A stretch of 64,000 nucleotides of DNA, from contig NZ_LMOI01000001.1 in the NCBI RefSeq assembly GCF_001423525.1, forward strand, positions 554,413 to 618,412. The letters are read 5' to 3'. The notes beneath the pieces were generated by a model. That model did not search any database, was not told the DNA's origin, and saw only the letters and a list, made by a program, of their open reading frames with translations. The translations under genes were made by a program, and so were the position numbers. This DNA comes from Arthrobacter sp. Leaf137. GTDB lineage: Bacteria; Actinomycetota; Actinomycetes; Actinomycetales; Micrococcaceae. This document shows positions 39,714 through 47,842 of this stretch, in pieces. Numbering within the stretch: position 1 is the first letter of the stretch; the number at the start of each line of letters is the position of its first letter.

Positions 39714-41746
39714 CGGAGGAAGGCTGCGGCCACTCCGGCGTCCACGGGGATGTGCAGGCCGGTGGTGTGGGACAGTTCGTTGCTGGTGAGGACGGCGGCG
39801 GCGTTGGCCACGTGCTCGGGCAGGACTTCGCGCTTGAGCAGGGTCCGCTGGGCGTAGTACTCGCCCAGTTTCTCTTCGTCCACGCCGTACACGGCGGCGC
39901 GCTTGGCGCCCCAGCCGCCGGCGAAGATGCCGGAGCCGCGGACCACGCCGTCGGGGTTGATGCCATTGACGCGGATACCGTGCTCGCCCAGTTCGGCGGC
40001 GAGCAGGCGCACCTGGTGGGCCTGGTCTGCCTTGGTGGCGGAGTAGGCAATGTTGTTGGGGCCGGCGAACACGGAGTTCTTGGAGGAGATGTAGATGATG
40101 TCCCCGCCCAGGCCCTGCGCGATCATGACCTTCGCGGCGGCCTTGGCCACCAGGAACGAGCCCTTGGCCATGACGTTGTGCTGCAGGTCCCAGTCCTTTT
40201 CCGTGGTTTCCAGCAGCGGCTTGGAGATGGACAGGCCGGCGTTGTTGACCACCAGGTCCACGCCGCCGAACGCGAGCACTGCGGCGTCGATCGCGGCCGC
40301 AACCTGCGCTTCGTCGGTAACGTCGGCCTGGACGCCGATGGCAACGTCCGGGCCGCCGAGCTCTTCGGCCACCTTTTCGGCGTTCTCCAGGTTCAGGTCG
40401 GCGATGACCACGCAGGCGCCTTCCGCGGCGAGGCGGGTGGCGATGGCCTTGCCGATGCCTGACGCGGCGCCGGTCACCAGGGCGATGCGGGTGGCGTGGG
40501 ACTTCGGCTTGGGCAGCCGCGCCAGCTTGGCTTCCTCCAGTGCCCAGTACTCGATCCGGAACTTCTCGGATTCCTCAATCGGGGCGTAGGTGGAAATCGC
40601 CTCGGCGCCGCGCATCACGTTGATGGCGTTGATGTAGAACTCGCCGGCAACGCGGGCGGTCTGCTTGTTGGCGCCGAAGGAGAACATGCCCACGCCGGGC
40701 ACCAGGACGATGGCCGGGTCCGCGCCGCGCAGCGCCGGGCTGTCCGCATCCGCGTGGCGGCTGTAGTAGGCCTGATAGTCCTCACGGTAGCCCGCGTGCA
40801 GCTCGTGCAGCCGAGCGATCGAGTCTTCGACAGAAGCGTCGGCGGGCAGGTCCAGGATCAGCGGCTTGACCTTGGTGCGCAGGAAGTGGTCCGGGCAGGA
40901 GGTGCCCAGTGCGCCCAGGCGCGGGTGCTCGGCGGCTTCGAGGAAGTCGAGGACGACGGCGTCATCACTGAAGTGCCCCAACTGCGGTTTGTCGGTGGAG
41001 GCCAGGCCGCGGATCACCGGTGCCAAGGCTGCGGCCTTGGCACGGCGCTCTGCCTCCGGCAGCGCACCGTATCCGGGCAGCTTGGGCCCGAAGGGTTCGG
41101 CCGCGCCGTTCTCGGCGATGTACTGCTCGGCCTGGTCGATGATCCACAGCGAGTTGGCCTCGGCCTCTTCGCTGGTGGCGCCCCAGGCGGTGATGCCGTG
41201 GCCGCCGAGGATGGTGCCGACGGCCTGCGGGTTGGCGTCCTTGATCGCGGCGATGTCCAGGCCCAGCTGGAATCCGGGGCGGCGCCAGGGAACCCAGACC
41301 ACCTTGTCACCGAAAATCTTGGTGGTGAGCGCTTCGCCGTCCACCGCCGTCGCGATCGCGATGCCGGAGTCCGGGTGCAGGTGGTCCACGTGCGCGGCGT
41401 CCACCAGGCCATGCATGGCGGTATCGATCGACGGCGCTGCGCCGCCCTTGCCGTGCAGGCAGTAATCGAAGGCGGCCACCATTTCGTCTTCGCGCTCGAC
41501 GCCCGGGTAGACGTTCTTCAGCGCGTTCAGCCGGTCCAGCCGCAGCACGGCAAGGTTCGCAGCCTTCAGCGTGCCCAGGTCACCGCCGGAACCCTTCACC
41601 CAGAGGAGTTCGACGTCCTCACCGGTGACCGGGTCCTTCTCGGTGCCCTTGGCGGAGGTGTTGCCGCCGGCAAAGTTGGTGTTCCGCTTGTCCGCGCCGA
41701 GGCGGTTGGAACGCGAAACCAGGTCTTCAACAGTCTTGTTGCTCAT
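39710..41746 (-). CDS. rhaE: Bifunctional rhamnulose-1-phosphate aldolase / lactaldehyde dehydrogenase
   Basis: 678 residues, a natural fusion. Residues 1-400 are a class II aldolase/adducin domain (NTNFAGGNTSAKGTE, HVDHLHPDSGIAIATA with metal histidines, HGITAWG) that splits L-rhamnulose 1-phosphate into DHAP and L-lactaldehyde. Residues 430-678 are a short-chain dehydrogenase (VTGAASGIGKAIA cofactor motif, VNNAGLS, YSATKAD with the catalytic Tyr/Lys). In studied homologues this second domain oxidises L-lactaldehyde to L-lactate. ATG 41746 with AGGAATTAAG nearby; upstream GTG/ATG codons extend it by six residues without support. Confidence 0.94.
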   Translation of the reverse strand: MSNKTVEDLVSRSNRLGADKRNTNFAGGNTSAKGTEKDPVTGEDVELLWVKGSGGDLGTLKAANLAVLRLDRLNALKNVYPGVEREDEMVAAFDYCLHGKGGAAPSIDTAMHGLVDAAHVDHLHPDSGIAIATAVDGEALTTKIFGDKVVWVPWRRPGFQLGLDIAAIKDANPQAVGTILGGHGITAWGATSEEAEANSLWIIDQAEQYIAENGAAEPFGPKLPGYGALPEAERRAKAAALAPVIRGLASTDKPQLGHFSDDAVVLDFLEAAEHPRLGALGTSCPDHFLRTKVKPLILDLPADASVEDSIARLHELHAGYREDYQAYYSRHADADSPALRGADPAIVLVPGVGMFSFGANKQTARVAGEFYINAINVMRGAEAISTYAPIEESEKFRIEYWALEEAKLARLPKPKSHATRIALVTGAASGIGKAIATRLAAEGACVVIADLNLENAEKVAEELGGPDVAIGVQADVTDEAQVAAAIDAAVLAFGGVDLVVNNAGLSISKPLLETTEKDWDLQHNVMAKGSFLVAKAAAKVMIAQGLGGDIIYISSKNSVFAGPNNIAYSATKADQAHQVRLLAAELGEHGIRVNGINPDGVVRGSGIFAGGWGAKRAAVYGVDEEKLGEYYAQRTLLKREVLPEHVANAAAVLTSNELSHTTGLHIPVDAGVAAAFLR

Positions 41747-41751
41747 AGGAA

Positions 41752-42918
41752 TTAAGCGCCCCATCCGGCTTGCTGGCCGCCTGCGCGGTCCTCGTTGATC
41801 TGTTTCTGGTAGCCGCTGGCCTTGTAGGCGGCCATCGGGTCGGCGGGAAGGCCGCGGGATTCACGCCACTCGGCCAGGGCGGGGCGGACGTCCGTGTAGA
41901 AGGCGTCGTTGAAGATGCCGTTGGCGGCCAGGACGTCCCCGGCGCGCTGGGCCTCGGTGAGCGCCGCGGTGTCGATCAGCAGGGCGCGGGCCGTCATTTC
42001 CTGGACGTTCAGCACGGACCGGATCTGGCCCGGGATCTTCTCTTCCAGGTTGTGGCACTGGTCCAGCATCAGCGCCACACCGGAGTCCTTGCCGAAGCCG
42101 CCACCGCGGATCACCTCGTGCATGATGCGGAAGAGCTGGAACGGATCGGCGGCACCCACAATGAGGTCGTCGTCGGCGTAGAAGCGCGAGTTGAAGTCGA
42201 ACGAACCCAGCTTGCCCAGGCGCAACAGCTGCATCACGATGAACTCGATGTTGGTGCCCGGGGCGTGGTGGCCGGTGTCCAGGCAGACGAACGCCTTCTC
42301 GCCCAGCGCCAAAGTCTGGGCGTAGGAAGTGCCCCAGTCCGGAACATCGGTGTGGTAAAAAGCCGGCTCGAAGAACTTGTACTCCAGGACCAGGCGCTGT
42401 TCGTCGCCCAGGGCGGCGTAGATTTCCTGCAGGGACTCGGCCAGGCGGTCCTGGCGGCCGCGGAGATCATCCTGGCCCGGGTAGTTGGTCCCGTCCGCCA
42501 GCCAGATCTTCAGGTCGCGTGAGCCCGTGGCGTGCATGATGTCGATGCAGTCCAGGTGGTGTTCAATGGCGCGGCGGCGCACGCCCTCGTCGGAGGACGT
42601 CAGGGAGCCGAACTTGTACTCGTCATCCTGGAAGGTATTGGAGTTGATGGTGCCCAGTCCCACGCCCAGGCCGGCGGCGTACTCCTTCAGGGCGGAGTAG
42701 TCATCCACCTTGTCCCACGGAATATGCAGCGCCACGGTGGGGGCCAGGCCGGTCAGCTCATGGACCTTGGCCGCATCGGCCAGCTTCTCCTGGACCGTCC
42801 GCGGCGTGCCGGGCGTGCCGAACACCTTGAACCGCGTGCCTGAATTTCCATAGGCCCACGAAGGGACCTCGATGGCAAGCTCTCCGAGCCTGCCCAGCGC
42901 CTTTGCTACGTCATTCAT
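41752..42918 (-). CDS. rhaI: L-rhamnose isomerase (RhaI type)
   Basis: 388 residues, the TIM-barrel RhaI form found in Pseudomonas stutzeri and actinobacteria rather than the E. coli RhaA form. Conserved blocks: VPSWAYGNSGTRF, HIPWDKVDDY, LEYKFFEPAFYHTDVPDWG (metal Glu), CLDTGHHAPGTNIE and FDFNSRFYADDDLIVG. Interconverts L-rhamnose and L-rhamnulose. It lies 5 bp ahead of the aldolase gene and 144 bp behind the mutarotase, a gap that contains 16-bp tandem repeats. Confidence 0.95.
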   Translation of the reverse strand: MNDVAKALGRLGELAIEVPSWAYGNSGTRFKVFGTPGTPRTVQEKLADAAKVHELTGLAPTVALHIPWDKVDDYSALKEYAAGLGVGLGTINSNTFQDDEYKFGSLTSSDEGVRRRAIEHHLDCIDIMHATGSRDLKIWLADGTNYPGQDDLRGRQDRLAESLQEIYAALGDEQRLVLEYKFFEPAFYHTDVPDWGTSYAQTLALGEKAFVCLDTGHHAPGTNIEFIVMQLLRLGKLGSFDFNSRFYADDDLIVGAADPFQLFRIMHEVIRGGGFGKDSGVALMLDQCHNLEEKIPGQIRSVLNVQEMTARALLIDTAALTEAQRAGDVLAANGIFNDAFYTDVRPALAEWRESRGLPADPMAAYKASGYQKQINEDRAGGQQAGWGA

Positions 42919-43009
42919 GATGGTGGTTCTTTCCGGTGTCTTGTGCTGCTGTGGTCTGTTGGGTACTGCCCCGCTGCAGGAGCTGGGTGTCGCTGTAGTT
43001 ACCGGGGTA

Positions 43010-43067
43010 TGGAACTACAGGACTGTGGAACTACAGGACTGTGGAACTACAGGACTGTGGAACTACT
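43010..43067. repeat. 16-bp tandem repeat between rhaM and rhaI
   Basis: TGGAACTACAGGACTG is repeated exactly at 43010-43025, 43026-43041 and 43042-43057, and 10 bases of a fourth copy follow (43058-43067) that contain the rhaM stop. The array therefore begins in the 3' end of rhaM and fills part of the leader of rhaI. It may be slippage-derived; a regulatory role is open. Confidence 0.9.
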
Positions 43068-43419
43068 GGGGCGTGGAGCCTGCGGCCGCAAGCTGGCCGT
43101 CAAGGTTGAACACTTCTTCCAGGACCTGGAACCCCTCGTCGGGCGCCTGGCCCGTGTTTTCTGTGTCATCGAACAGAGAGGCCATCTCGGCCTGCCATCG
43201 CGCGTTGACTTCGGTCAGGGCCATGCGGGCACGCACGGCGTCGAAGTCGTCGCACTCGACGTAGCCCACCAGGAGCCCGTCGTCCGCCAGGAACAGGGAG
43301 TAGTTGTTCCAGCCCGCTTCCTTCAGGGCAAGAAGCATCTCCGGCCACACCCCGGCATGGCGCCGCTTGTACTCGTCGATCAGCGCCGGCTGGATCGAGG
43401 ACCGGAAGCACACCCTCAT
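43063..43419 (-). CDS. rhaM: L-rhamnose mutarotase (RhaM)
   Basis: 118 residues. Interconverts alpha and beta anomers of L-rhamnose for the isomerase. Typical sequence: MRVCFRSSIQPALIDEYKRR, HAGVWPEMLLALKEAGW with the active His, then NYSLFLADDGLLVGYVE and ARWQAEMASLF. ATG 43419 follows AGGAG; the longer frame to 43473 would cross the operator. First gene of the rhamnose operon. The C-terminal residues GSTPQ are read from the 16-bp repeat edge, so their number may vary between strains. Confidence 0.93.
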   Translation of the reverse strand: MRVCFRSSIQPALIDEYKRRHAGVWPEMLLALKEAGWNNYSLFLADDGLLVGYVECDDFDAVRARMALTEVNARWQAEMASLFDDTENTGQAPDEGFQVLEEVFNLDGQLAAAGSTPQ

Positions 43420-43445
43420 CTGGAACTCTCCTGAACTCGCGGATA

Positions 43446-43474
43446 TTTGAATCGTTTCATTGGTACGATTCAAA
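43446..43474. promoter_or_regulatory. Rhamnose operator: paired LacI-type palindromes
   Basis: TTTGAATCGT (43446-43455) and ACGATTCAAA (43465-43474) are perfect inverted arms. Each arm also sits in its own LacI-type half palindrome with central CG: TGAATCGTTTCA (43448-43459) and, inverted, TGAATCGTACCA (43461-43472). It lies in the divergent region between rhaM and the LacI gene, so it probably controls both. Confidence 0.7.
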
Positions 43475-43570
43475 GTACTCTTGAACCTGAGTAGGTGTCA
43501 AGCATTTCCACCCGGCCCCGGCAATTGGGCCGCGGAAGTCAGGGCATCCGGACCAGCAGCTCGGAGAATC

Positions 43571-44584
43571 ATGAACCGCACCGCCAGTATCAAGGACGTT
43601 GCCAACCACGCCAGCGTTGCCGTGGGCACCGTCTCCAATGTGCTGAATTACCCGGACAGGGTGTCCCAGCGCACCAAGGAACGCGTCTTGAAAGCCATCG
43701 ACGAGCTGGGGTTCGTCCGCAACGACGCGGCCCGCCAGCTCCGCGCCGGCCACAGCCGCACCGTGGGGCTGATTGTCCTTGACGTGGGCAACCCGTTCTT
43801 CACGTCGGTGGTGCGGGCGGCAGAGGATGCCGCCAGCGTCCACGGCAGCGCGGTGCTGCTGGGCGACAGCGGGCACGACGCCGGCCGCGAGGCGAATTAC
43901 ATCGATCTTTTCCAGGAGCAGCGGGTCCAGGGCCTCCTGATCTCGCCCGTTGGCGACGTCACCGAGCGGCTGGACCTCCTCCGCGAGCGCGGCGTGCCCA
44001 CGGTCCTGGTGGACCGCCTCGCGGACGAGTCCAGGTTCAGTTCGGTTTCCGTTGATGACGACGCCGGCGGGTACCTGGCCGCGCGGCACCTGCTGGACAC
44101 CGGCCGCCGTCGGCTCGCGTTCGTGGGCGGCCCCACGTCCATCCGCCAGGTGTCAGACCGCCTGCAGGGGGCGCAGCGCGCCGTCAAGGAGGAGCCCGAC
44201 GCAACACTGGAAGTGCTGACATCGGAGGGGATGACAGTCCTGGCCGGACGCAGCGTGGGGAACATGCTGGTGGAACGCGGGCCGGAGCATCTGCCGGACG
44301 GCATCTTCTGCGCCAACGACCTCCTGGCCCTCGGCGTCATGCAGTCCCTCACCATGACCCACACCTTCCGCATCCCGGAGGATGTGGCGCTGATCGGGTA
44401 TGACGACATCGACTTTGCCGTCTCGGCAGTGGTTCCGCTGTCCTCCATCCGGCAGCCCACCGAGGCGCTGGGCCGGACCGCCATCGAGCTCCTCACCGAG
44501 GAAGTGGAGTCCCAGAACGCCACGCACCGTGCGGTGGTGTTCACTCCGGAACTCGTAGTCCGGCAGAGCACCGGCAAGGCGTAG
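43571..44584 (+). CDS. LacI-family transcriptional regulator of rhamnose/pectin genes
   Basis: 337 residues. N-terminal helix-turn-helix SIKDVANHASVAVGTVSNVL with hinge helix DAARQLRAG, then the periplasmic-binding-like effector domain (VGLIVLDVGNPFF, GGYLAARHLLDTGRRR, GIFCANDLLALG, IGYDDIDFAV). Divergent from rhaM with a shared palindromic operator. The effector is probably L-rhamnose or a phosphorylated intermediate; not visible from sequence. It ends 6 bp from the convergent DUF1961 gene. Confidence 0.9.
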   Translation: MNRTASIKDVANHASVAVGTVSNVLNYPDRVSQRTKERVLKAIDELGFVRNDAARQLRAGHSRTVGLIVLDVGNPFFTSVVRAAEDAASVHGSAVLLGDSGHDAGREANYIDLFQEQRVQGLLISPVGDVTERLDLLRERGVPTVLVDRLADESRFSSVSVDDDAGGYLAARHLLDTGRRRLAFVGGPTSIRQVSDRLQGAQRAVKEEPDATLEVLTSEGMTVLAGRSVGNMLVERGPEHLPDGIFCANDLLALGVMQSLTMTHTFRIPEDVALIGYDDIDFAVSAVVPLSSIRQPTEALGRTAIELLTEEVESQNATHRAVVFTPELVVRQSTGKA

Positions 44585-44590
44585 GACGCC

Positions 44591-45265
44591 TCAGCGCAGC
44601 TTCTCCACCACCAGGTTCCGGTAGGCGGCCCGCAGCGGGGCCATCTGCCGGAACCCGATGCGGCCGCCGCCGAGGACCTTGCCCGAGGAGTCCGTCCACT
44701 CGAACAGGGTCAGCCCGTTGATGGCAAAGGACACCCGGGGGCCGTCCTTCACCACTTCCAGACGGTAGAAGTCCACCGCGTCTTCCGTGGGCGGCAGCGG
44801 GTCAGCGCCCTGCGCCACCAGTTCGAAGCCGGCGCTCTTGCGGAGGTTGCACGTCCGGAAGGCCCGCTCTGATTCGTACTTGTGCCGGAAATACGAGACG
44901 TGCAGGGCATCCATGTCCCCCGAATGGTACTGCGGGTAGAACCCGGTCCGCGGGGCAAGGGCCGGACTGAAGAGGTCCAGCCCGCCCCGGCCGGCGGCAG
45001 CGAAGAACAGCATGGCCAGGCCCGGCTCTTCGAGTGGCCGGAACTCCCAGCTGATGCGGATCCCGTCCGGAAACTCCTCCGGGCACCAGAACGTCCAGTG
45101 CGCGTGGTCGCCGAAGTCCGCGTCGTCCAGTGCGCCGGACAGCTCCAGCGCCCCTTCATGGCCATGAACACTCAGCGGCCCTTCCGCCACCCAGTCGGCC
45201 ACGTCCGCCGGGCCACCCAGCGCGTTGCTGTACAGCACCCCGGCGCTTCCTTTGGCGCCGCCCAC
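44591..45265 (-). CDS. DUF1961 family protein
   Basis: 224 residues, beta-sandwich-like sequence (concanavalin/lectin-type). Recognisable blocks: HWTFWCPEEFPDGIRISWEF, YHSGDMDALHVSYFRHKY, RTCNLRKSAGF and FAINGLTLFEWTD, as in DUF1961 proteins of pectin loci in Bacilli and Bacteroidetes. No signal peptide. GTG 45265 directly follows the stop of the acetylesterase gene. Biochemical activity is unproven; context implies work on cytoplasmic rhamnogalacturonan oligosaccharides. Confidence 0.8.
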   Translation of the reverse strand: MGGAKGSAGVLYSNALGGPADVADWVAEGPLSVHGHEGALELSGALDDADFGDHAHWTFWCPEEFPDGIRISWEFRPLEEPGLAMLFFAAAGRGGLDLFSPALAPRTGFYPQYHSGDMDALHVSYFRHKYESERAFRTCNLRKSAGFELVAQGADPLPPTEDAVDFYRLEVVKDGPRVSFAINGLTLFEWTDSSGKVLGGGRIGFRQMAPLRAAYRNLVVEKLR

Positions 45266-45967
45266 TCAGGCGCGTTCCGCCGTCGTACCTGCAAAAGCCG
45301 GGGCAGCGAGCCCCAGCTCCGCAAGCTCGGCTGCCACGTGCTCAGCAACCACTGCAGCACCTTCATGGGAGAAATGCGTGTTGTCCGCCAGCCCGTCCGG
45401 CCAGTAGGCATGCTCCCCCGGCGCGAAGTGGCAGAACAGCGCCACGGATTGCTCCCGGCCCAGGCGGAGGTACAGGTCCCGCGTCCAGGCGTTGAGGTCG
45501 ATCACCGGGACTCCGAGTTCCAGCCCCAGTTCCCGCACCACCTCAGGGTAGTCCTCAAGGCTTTCCTCCAGCACGTCGCCCATGCCGGCGGACGACGACG
45601 GCGCGTCCCGGAAGTGCCGCCGTTCCACGGAGGTGCACAGCACCGGAGCCGCGCCCAGGGCACGCGCCTCCCCCACCATGGTGCGCAGGTTGGCCGCGTA
45701 GCCGGTGCGCGCTGCGAGGTGCTGCTTCTTCTGGTCGTTGTGGCCGAACTGGATGAGGACAAGGTCGCCTTCGCCGGCCTCTCCCAGCAGCGCCGTCCAC
45801 AGCCCTTCGTCGCGGAAGGACCCGGTACTGGCCCCACCCTTGGCGAAGTTGTGGACCGCTGCACGCCGGTAGACGTGCGGGGCCAGCTGCGCGCCCCACC
45901 CGCTCATGGGGTACTCGTGCGTGGGGCAGTTGGCGACGGTGGAATCACCGGCGAGCAGGATCTTCAT
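45266..45967 (-). CDS. Rhamnogalacturonan acetylesterase-like SGNH hydrolase
   Basis: 233 residues. SGNH blocks are clear: I GDSTVAN, II GGAST, III LIQFGHNDQ, and V DNTHFSHEGA with the catalytic Asp-His. This set, with the N-terminus KILLAGDST, matches rhamnogalacturonan acetylesterases (CE12, RhgT/YesT). It has no export signal, so it deacetylates imported fragments. 26 bp behind the permease and adjacent to DUF1961, last pair of the importer operon. Confidence 0.9.
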   Translation of the reverse strand: MKILLAGDSTVANCPTHEYPMSGWGAQLAPHVYRRAAVHNFAKGGASTGSFRDEGLWTALLGEAGEGDLVLIQFGHNDQKKQHLAARTGYAANLRTMVGEARALGAAPVLCTSVERRHFRDAPSSSAGMGDVLEESLEDYPEVVRELGLELGVPVIDLNAWTRDLYLRLGREQSVALFCHFAPGEHAYWPDGLADNTHFSHEGAAVVAEHVAAELAELGLAAPAFAGTTAERA

Positions 45968-45992
45968 GGTCTTCTTTCTCTGAGTGCGGTTT

Positions 45993-46865
45993 CTAGCCCT
46001 TGACGGAGCCGATGAGCATGCCTTTGGCGAAGTGCTTCTGCAGGAAGGGGTAGAAGATCAGGATGGGCAGGGTGGCCACCACGATCACGGCGAATTTGAT
46101 GCCTTGTTCCGGCGGGATGTAGTTGGGGTCAACGTTGCCTGTTCCCAGCAGGTCCGAGGCCGCGGTGACTTGGCGCAGGTACATCTGCAGGGTCCACTTG
46201 GAGTTGTCGCTGAGGTACAGCAGGGGCGACATGAAGTCGTTCCAGATGCCCACGGCGTAGAACAGTGCGAACGTGGCCAAAACGGGCTTGGACAGCGGCA
46301 GCAGGATCCGCCAAAGGATGCCGATCTCCGTGGCGCCGTCCATCTTGGCGGATTCCTCCAGCTCCGCGGGAAGCTCCTGGAAGAAGTTCTTGATGATGAT
46401 CAGGCTGAACGGGTTAATCGCCGCCGGGAGGATCAGGGCCCAGTAGGAGTTGAGCAGGCCCAGGTCCTTGACCAGGAGGAAGGTGGGGATCATGCCGCCG
46501 GAGAACACCATGGCGAAGACCACCAGGGACAGGATGAGCTTGCGTCCCCGGAGGGTCTTCTTGGCCAGCGGGTAGGCCATCGTCACCGTGAACGCCAGCT
46601 GGACCACCGTTCCGACGGCGGTGACCAGGATGGTAGTGATGAGCGCCCTGGTGAAGGCCGGCGTCGAGAAGATGTACTCGTAGGAGCCCAGGCTGAACTG
46701 CTCGGGCCAGACGAAGAACGCCCGCCGGGTGATTTCCGCTTCGGTGGCGAACGAGCCGGCGAAGACGTAGACGAACGGCAGCAGGGTGACGATGCCCACC
46801 AGGGACAGGAAGACGTAGTTGGCGGCGTCGAACACCCGGCCGCCGGTGGTGTTGTGGATCTTCAT
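45993..46865 (-). CDS. Carbohydrate ABC transporter permease (LplC/YtcP-like)
   Basis: 290 residues with six membrane helices and the EAA loop EESAKMDGATEIGILWRILLP, a DGATE variant typical for the LplC/YtcP branch. Short N-terminal MKIHNTTGGRVFDAANY is also typical. Forms the channel with the preceding permease; the two frames share one base. Ends MLIGSVKG. ATPase must come from elsewhere. Confidence 0.92.
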   Translation of the reverse strand: MKIHNTTGGRVFDAANYVFLSLVGIVTLLPFVYVFAGSFATEAEITRRAFFVWPEQFSLGSYEYIFSTPAFTRALITTILVTAVGTVVQLAFTVTMAYPLAKKTLRGRKLILSLVVFAMVFSGGMIPTFLLVKDLGLLNSYWALILPAAINPFSLIIIKNFFQELPAELEESAKMDGATEIGILWRILLPLSKPVLATFALFYAVGIWNDFMSPLLYLSDNSKWTLQMYLRQVTAASDLLGTGNVDPNYIPPEQGIKFAVIVVATLPILIFYPFLQKHFAKGMLIGSVKG

Positions 46866-47842
46866 TAGAACAGTCCGCTCTGGTTGAACCGCTTGGCCAG
46901 CCAGTTGGTGCCGAAGATCAGCACCAGGCCCACCAGGGATTTGAACAGGCCCACCGCGGTGGAGTAGGAGTAGGCGCCCTGGGTGATGCCCACGAAGTAC
47001 ACGTAGGTGTCAAAAACATCCGCGACGTCCCGGTTGAGGGCGTTGGTCATCAGGTAGATCTGTTCGAATCCGGTGTTGAGCATCTGCCCGATCGCCAGGA
47101 TCAGCATCACGATGATGGTGGACCGGATCCCGGGCAGCGTGATGTGCCAGACCCGCCGGAAGCGTCCGGCGCCGTCGATGATCGCGGCCTCATACTGGTC
47201 CTGGTCCACGGTGGACAGGGCAGCGAGGAAGATGATGGTTCCCCAGCCGGTGTTCTTCCAGATCTCCTGCAGCACGATCAGCGGCCGGAACCAGGCGGGA
47301 TCGGACAGGAAGTCGATGTTGGTGCCCATCACGTTGTTCAGGAACTGGAACATCGGGCCGATATCCAGCGCGAACAGCAGGAAGCTCAGCGACGCCACGA
47401 TGGTCCAGGACAGGAAGTGCGGGATGTACACCAGGGTCTGGACCGTGCGCTTGAGGACGGAGAGGCGGACCTCGTTCAGCAGCAGTGCCAGCACGATGGT
47501 CAGCGGGAAGGCGATGCCCAGGTTCAGGAACGCCAGGATCAGGGTGTTGCCCAGCAGGCGCGGGAAATCCGGGTTGGAGAAGAAGTCCTCGAAGTGCTGG
47601 GTCCCCACCCAGCGGCTGCCGTTGACGCCCAGGAACGGGACGTAGTCCTTGAAGGCGATGGACACGCCGTACATGGGGCCGTAGCGGAACACCGCGAAGT
47701 ACAGCACGCCCGGCAACAGCAGCAGGTACAGCCACTTGTAGTGCGCGAAATGGACGGAGAACTTGGCGTTCTTCCGCTCCCGGGCGGGCGGCCGGGTGGC
47801 CGCCCGCCCCGAGGCCTCAGCCTCGACGACGGGGGCTGCCAT
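46865..47842 (-). CDS. Carbohydrate ABC transporter permease (LplB/YteP-like)
   Basis: 325 residues. The N-terminal helix LYLLLLPGVLYFAVFRYGPM, then MYGVSIAFKDYVPFLGVNGS and HFEDFFSNPDFPRLLGNTL are diagnostic for the LplB/YteP group that imports pectin or mannan oligosaccharides. EAA loop: EAAIIDGAGRFRRVWHITLP. ATG follows the stop of the binding-protein gene with no gap. Ends KRFNQSGLF, also characteristic. Confidence 0.93.
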   Translation of the reverse strand: MAAPVVEAEASGRAATRPPARERKNAKFSVHFAHYKWLYLLLLPGVLYFAVFRYGPMYGVSIAFKDYVPFLGVNGSRWVGTQHFEDFFSNPDFPRLLGNTLILAFLNLGIAFPLTIVLALLLNEVRLSVLKRTVQTLVYIPHFLSWTIVASLSFLLFALDIGPMFQFLNNVMGTNIDFLSDPAWFRPLIVLQEIWKNTGWGTIIFLAALSTVDQDQYEAAIIDGAGRFRRVWHITLPGIRSTIIVMLILAIGQMLNTGFEQIYLMTNALNRDVADVFDTYVYFVGITQGAYSYSTAVGLFKSLVGLVLIFGTNWLAKRFNQSGLF

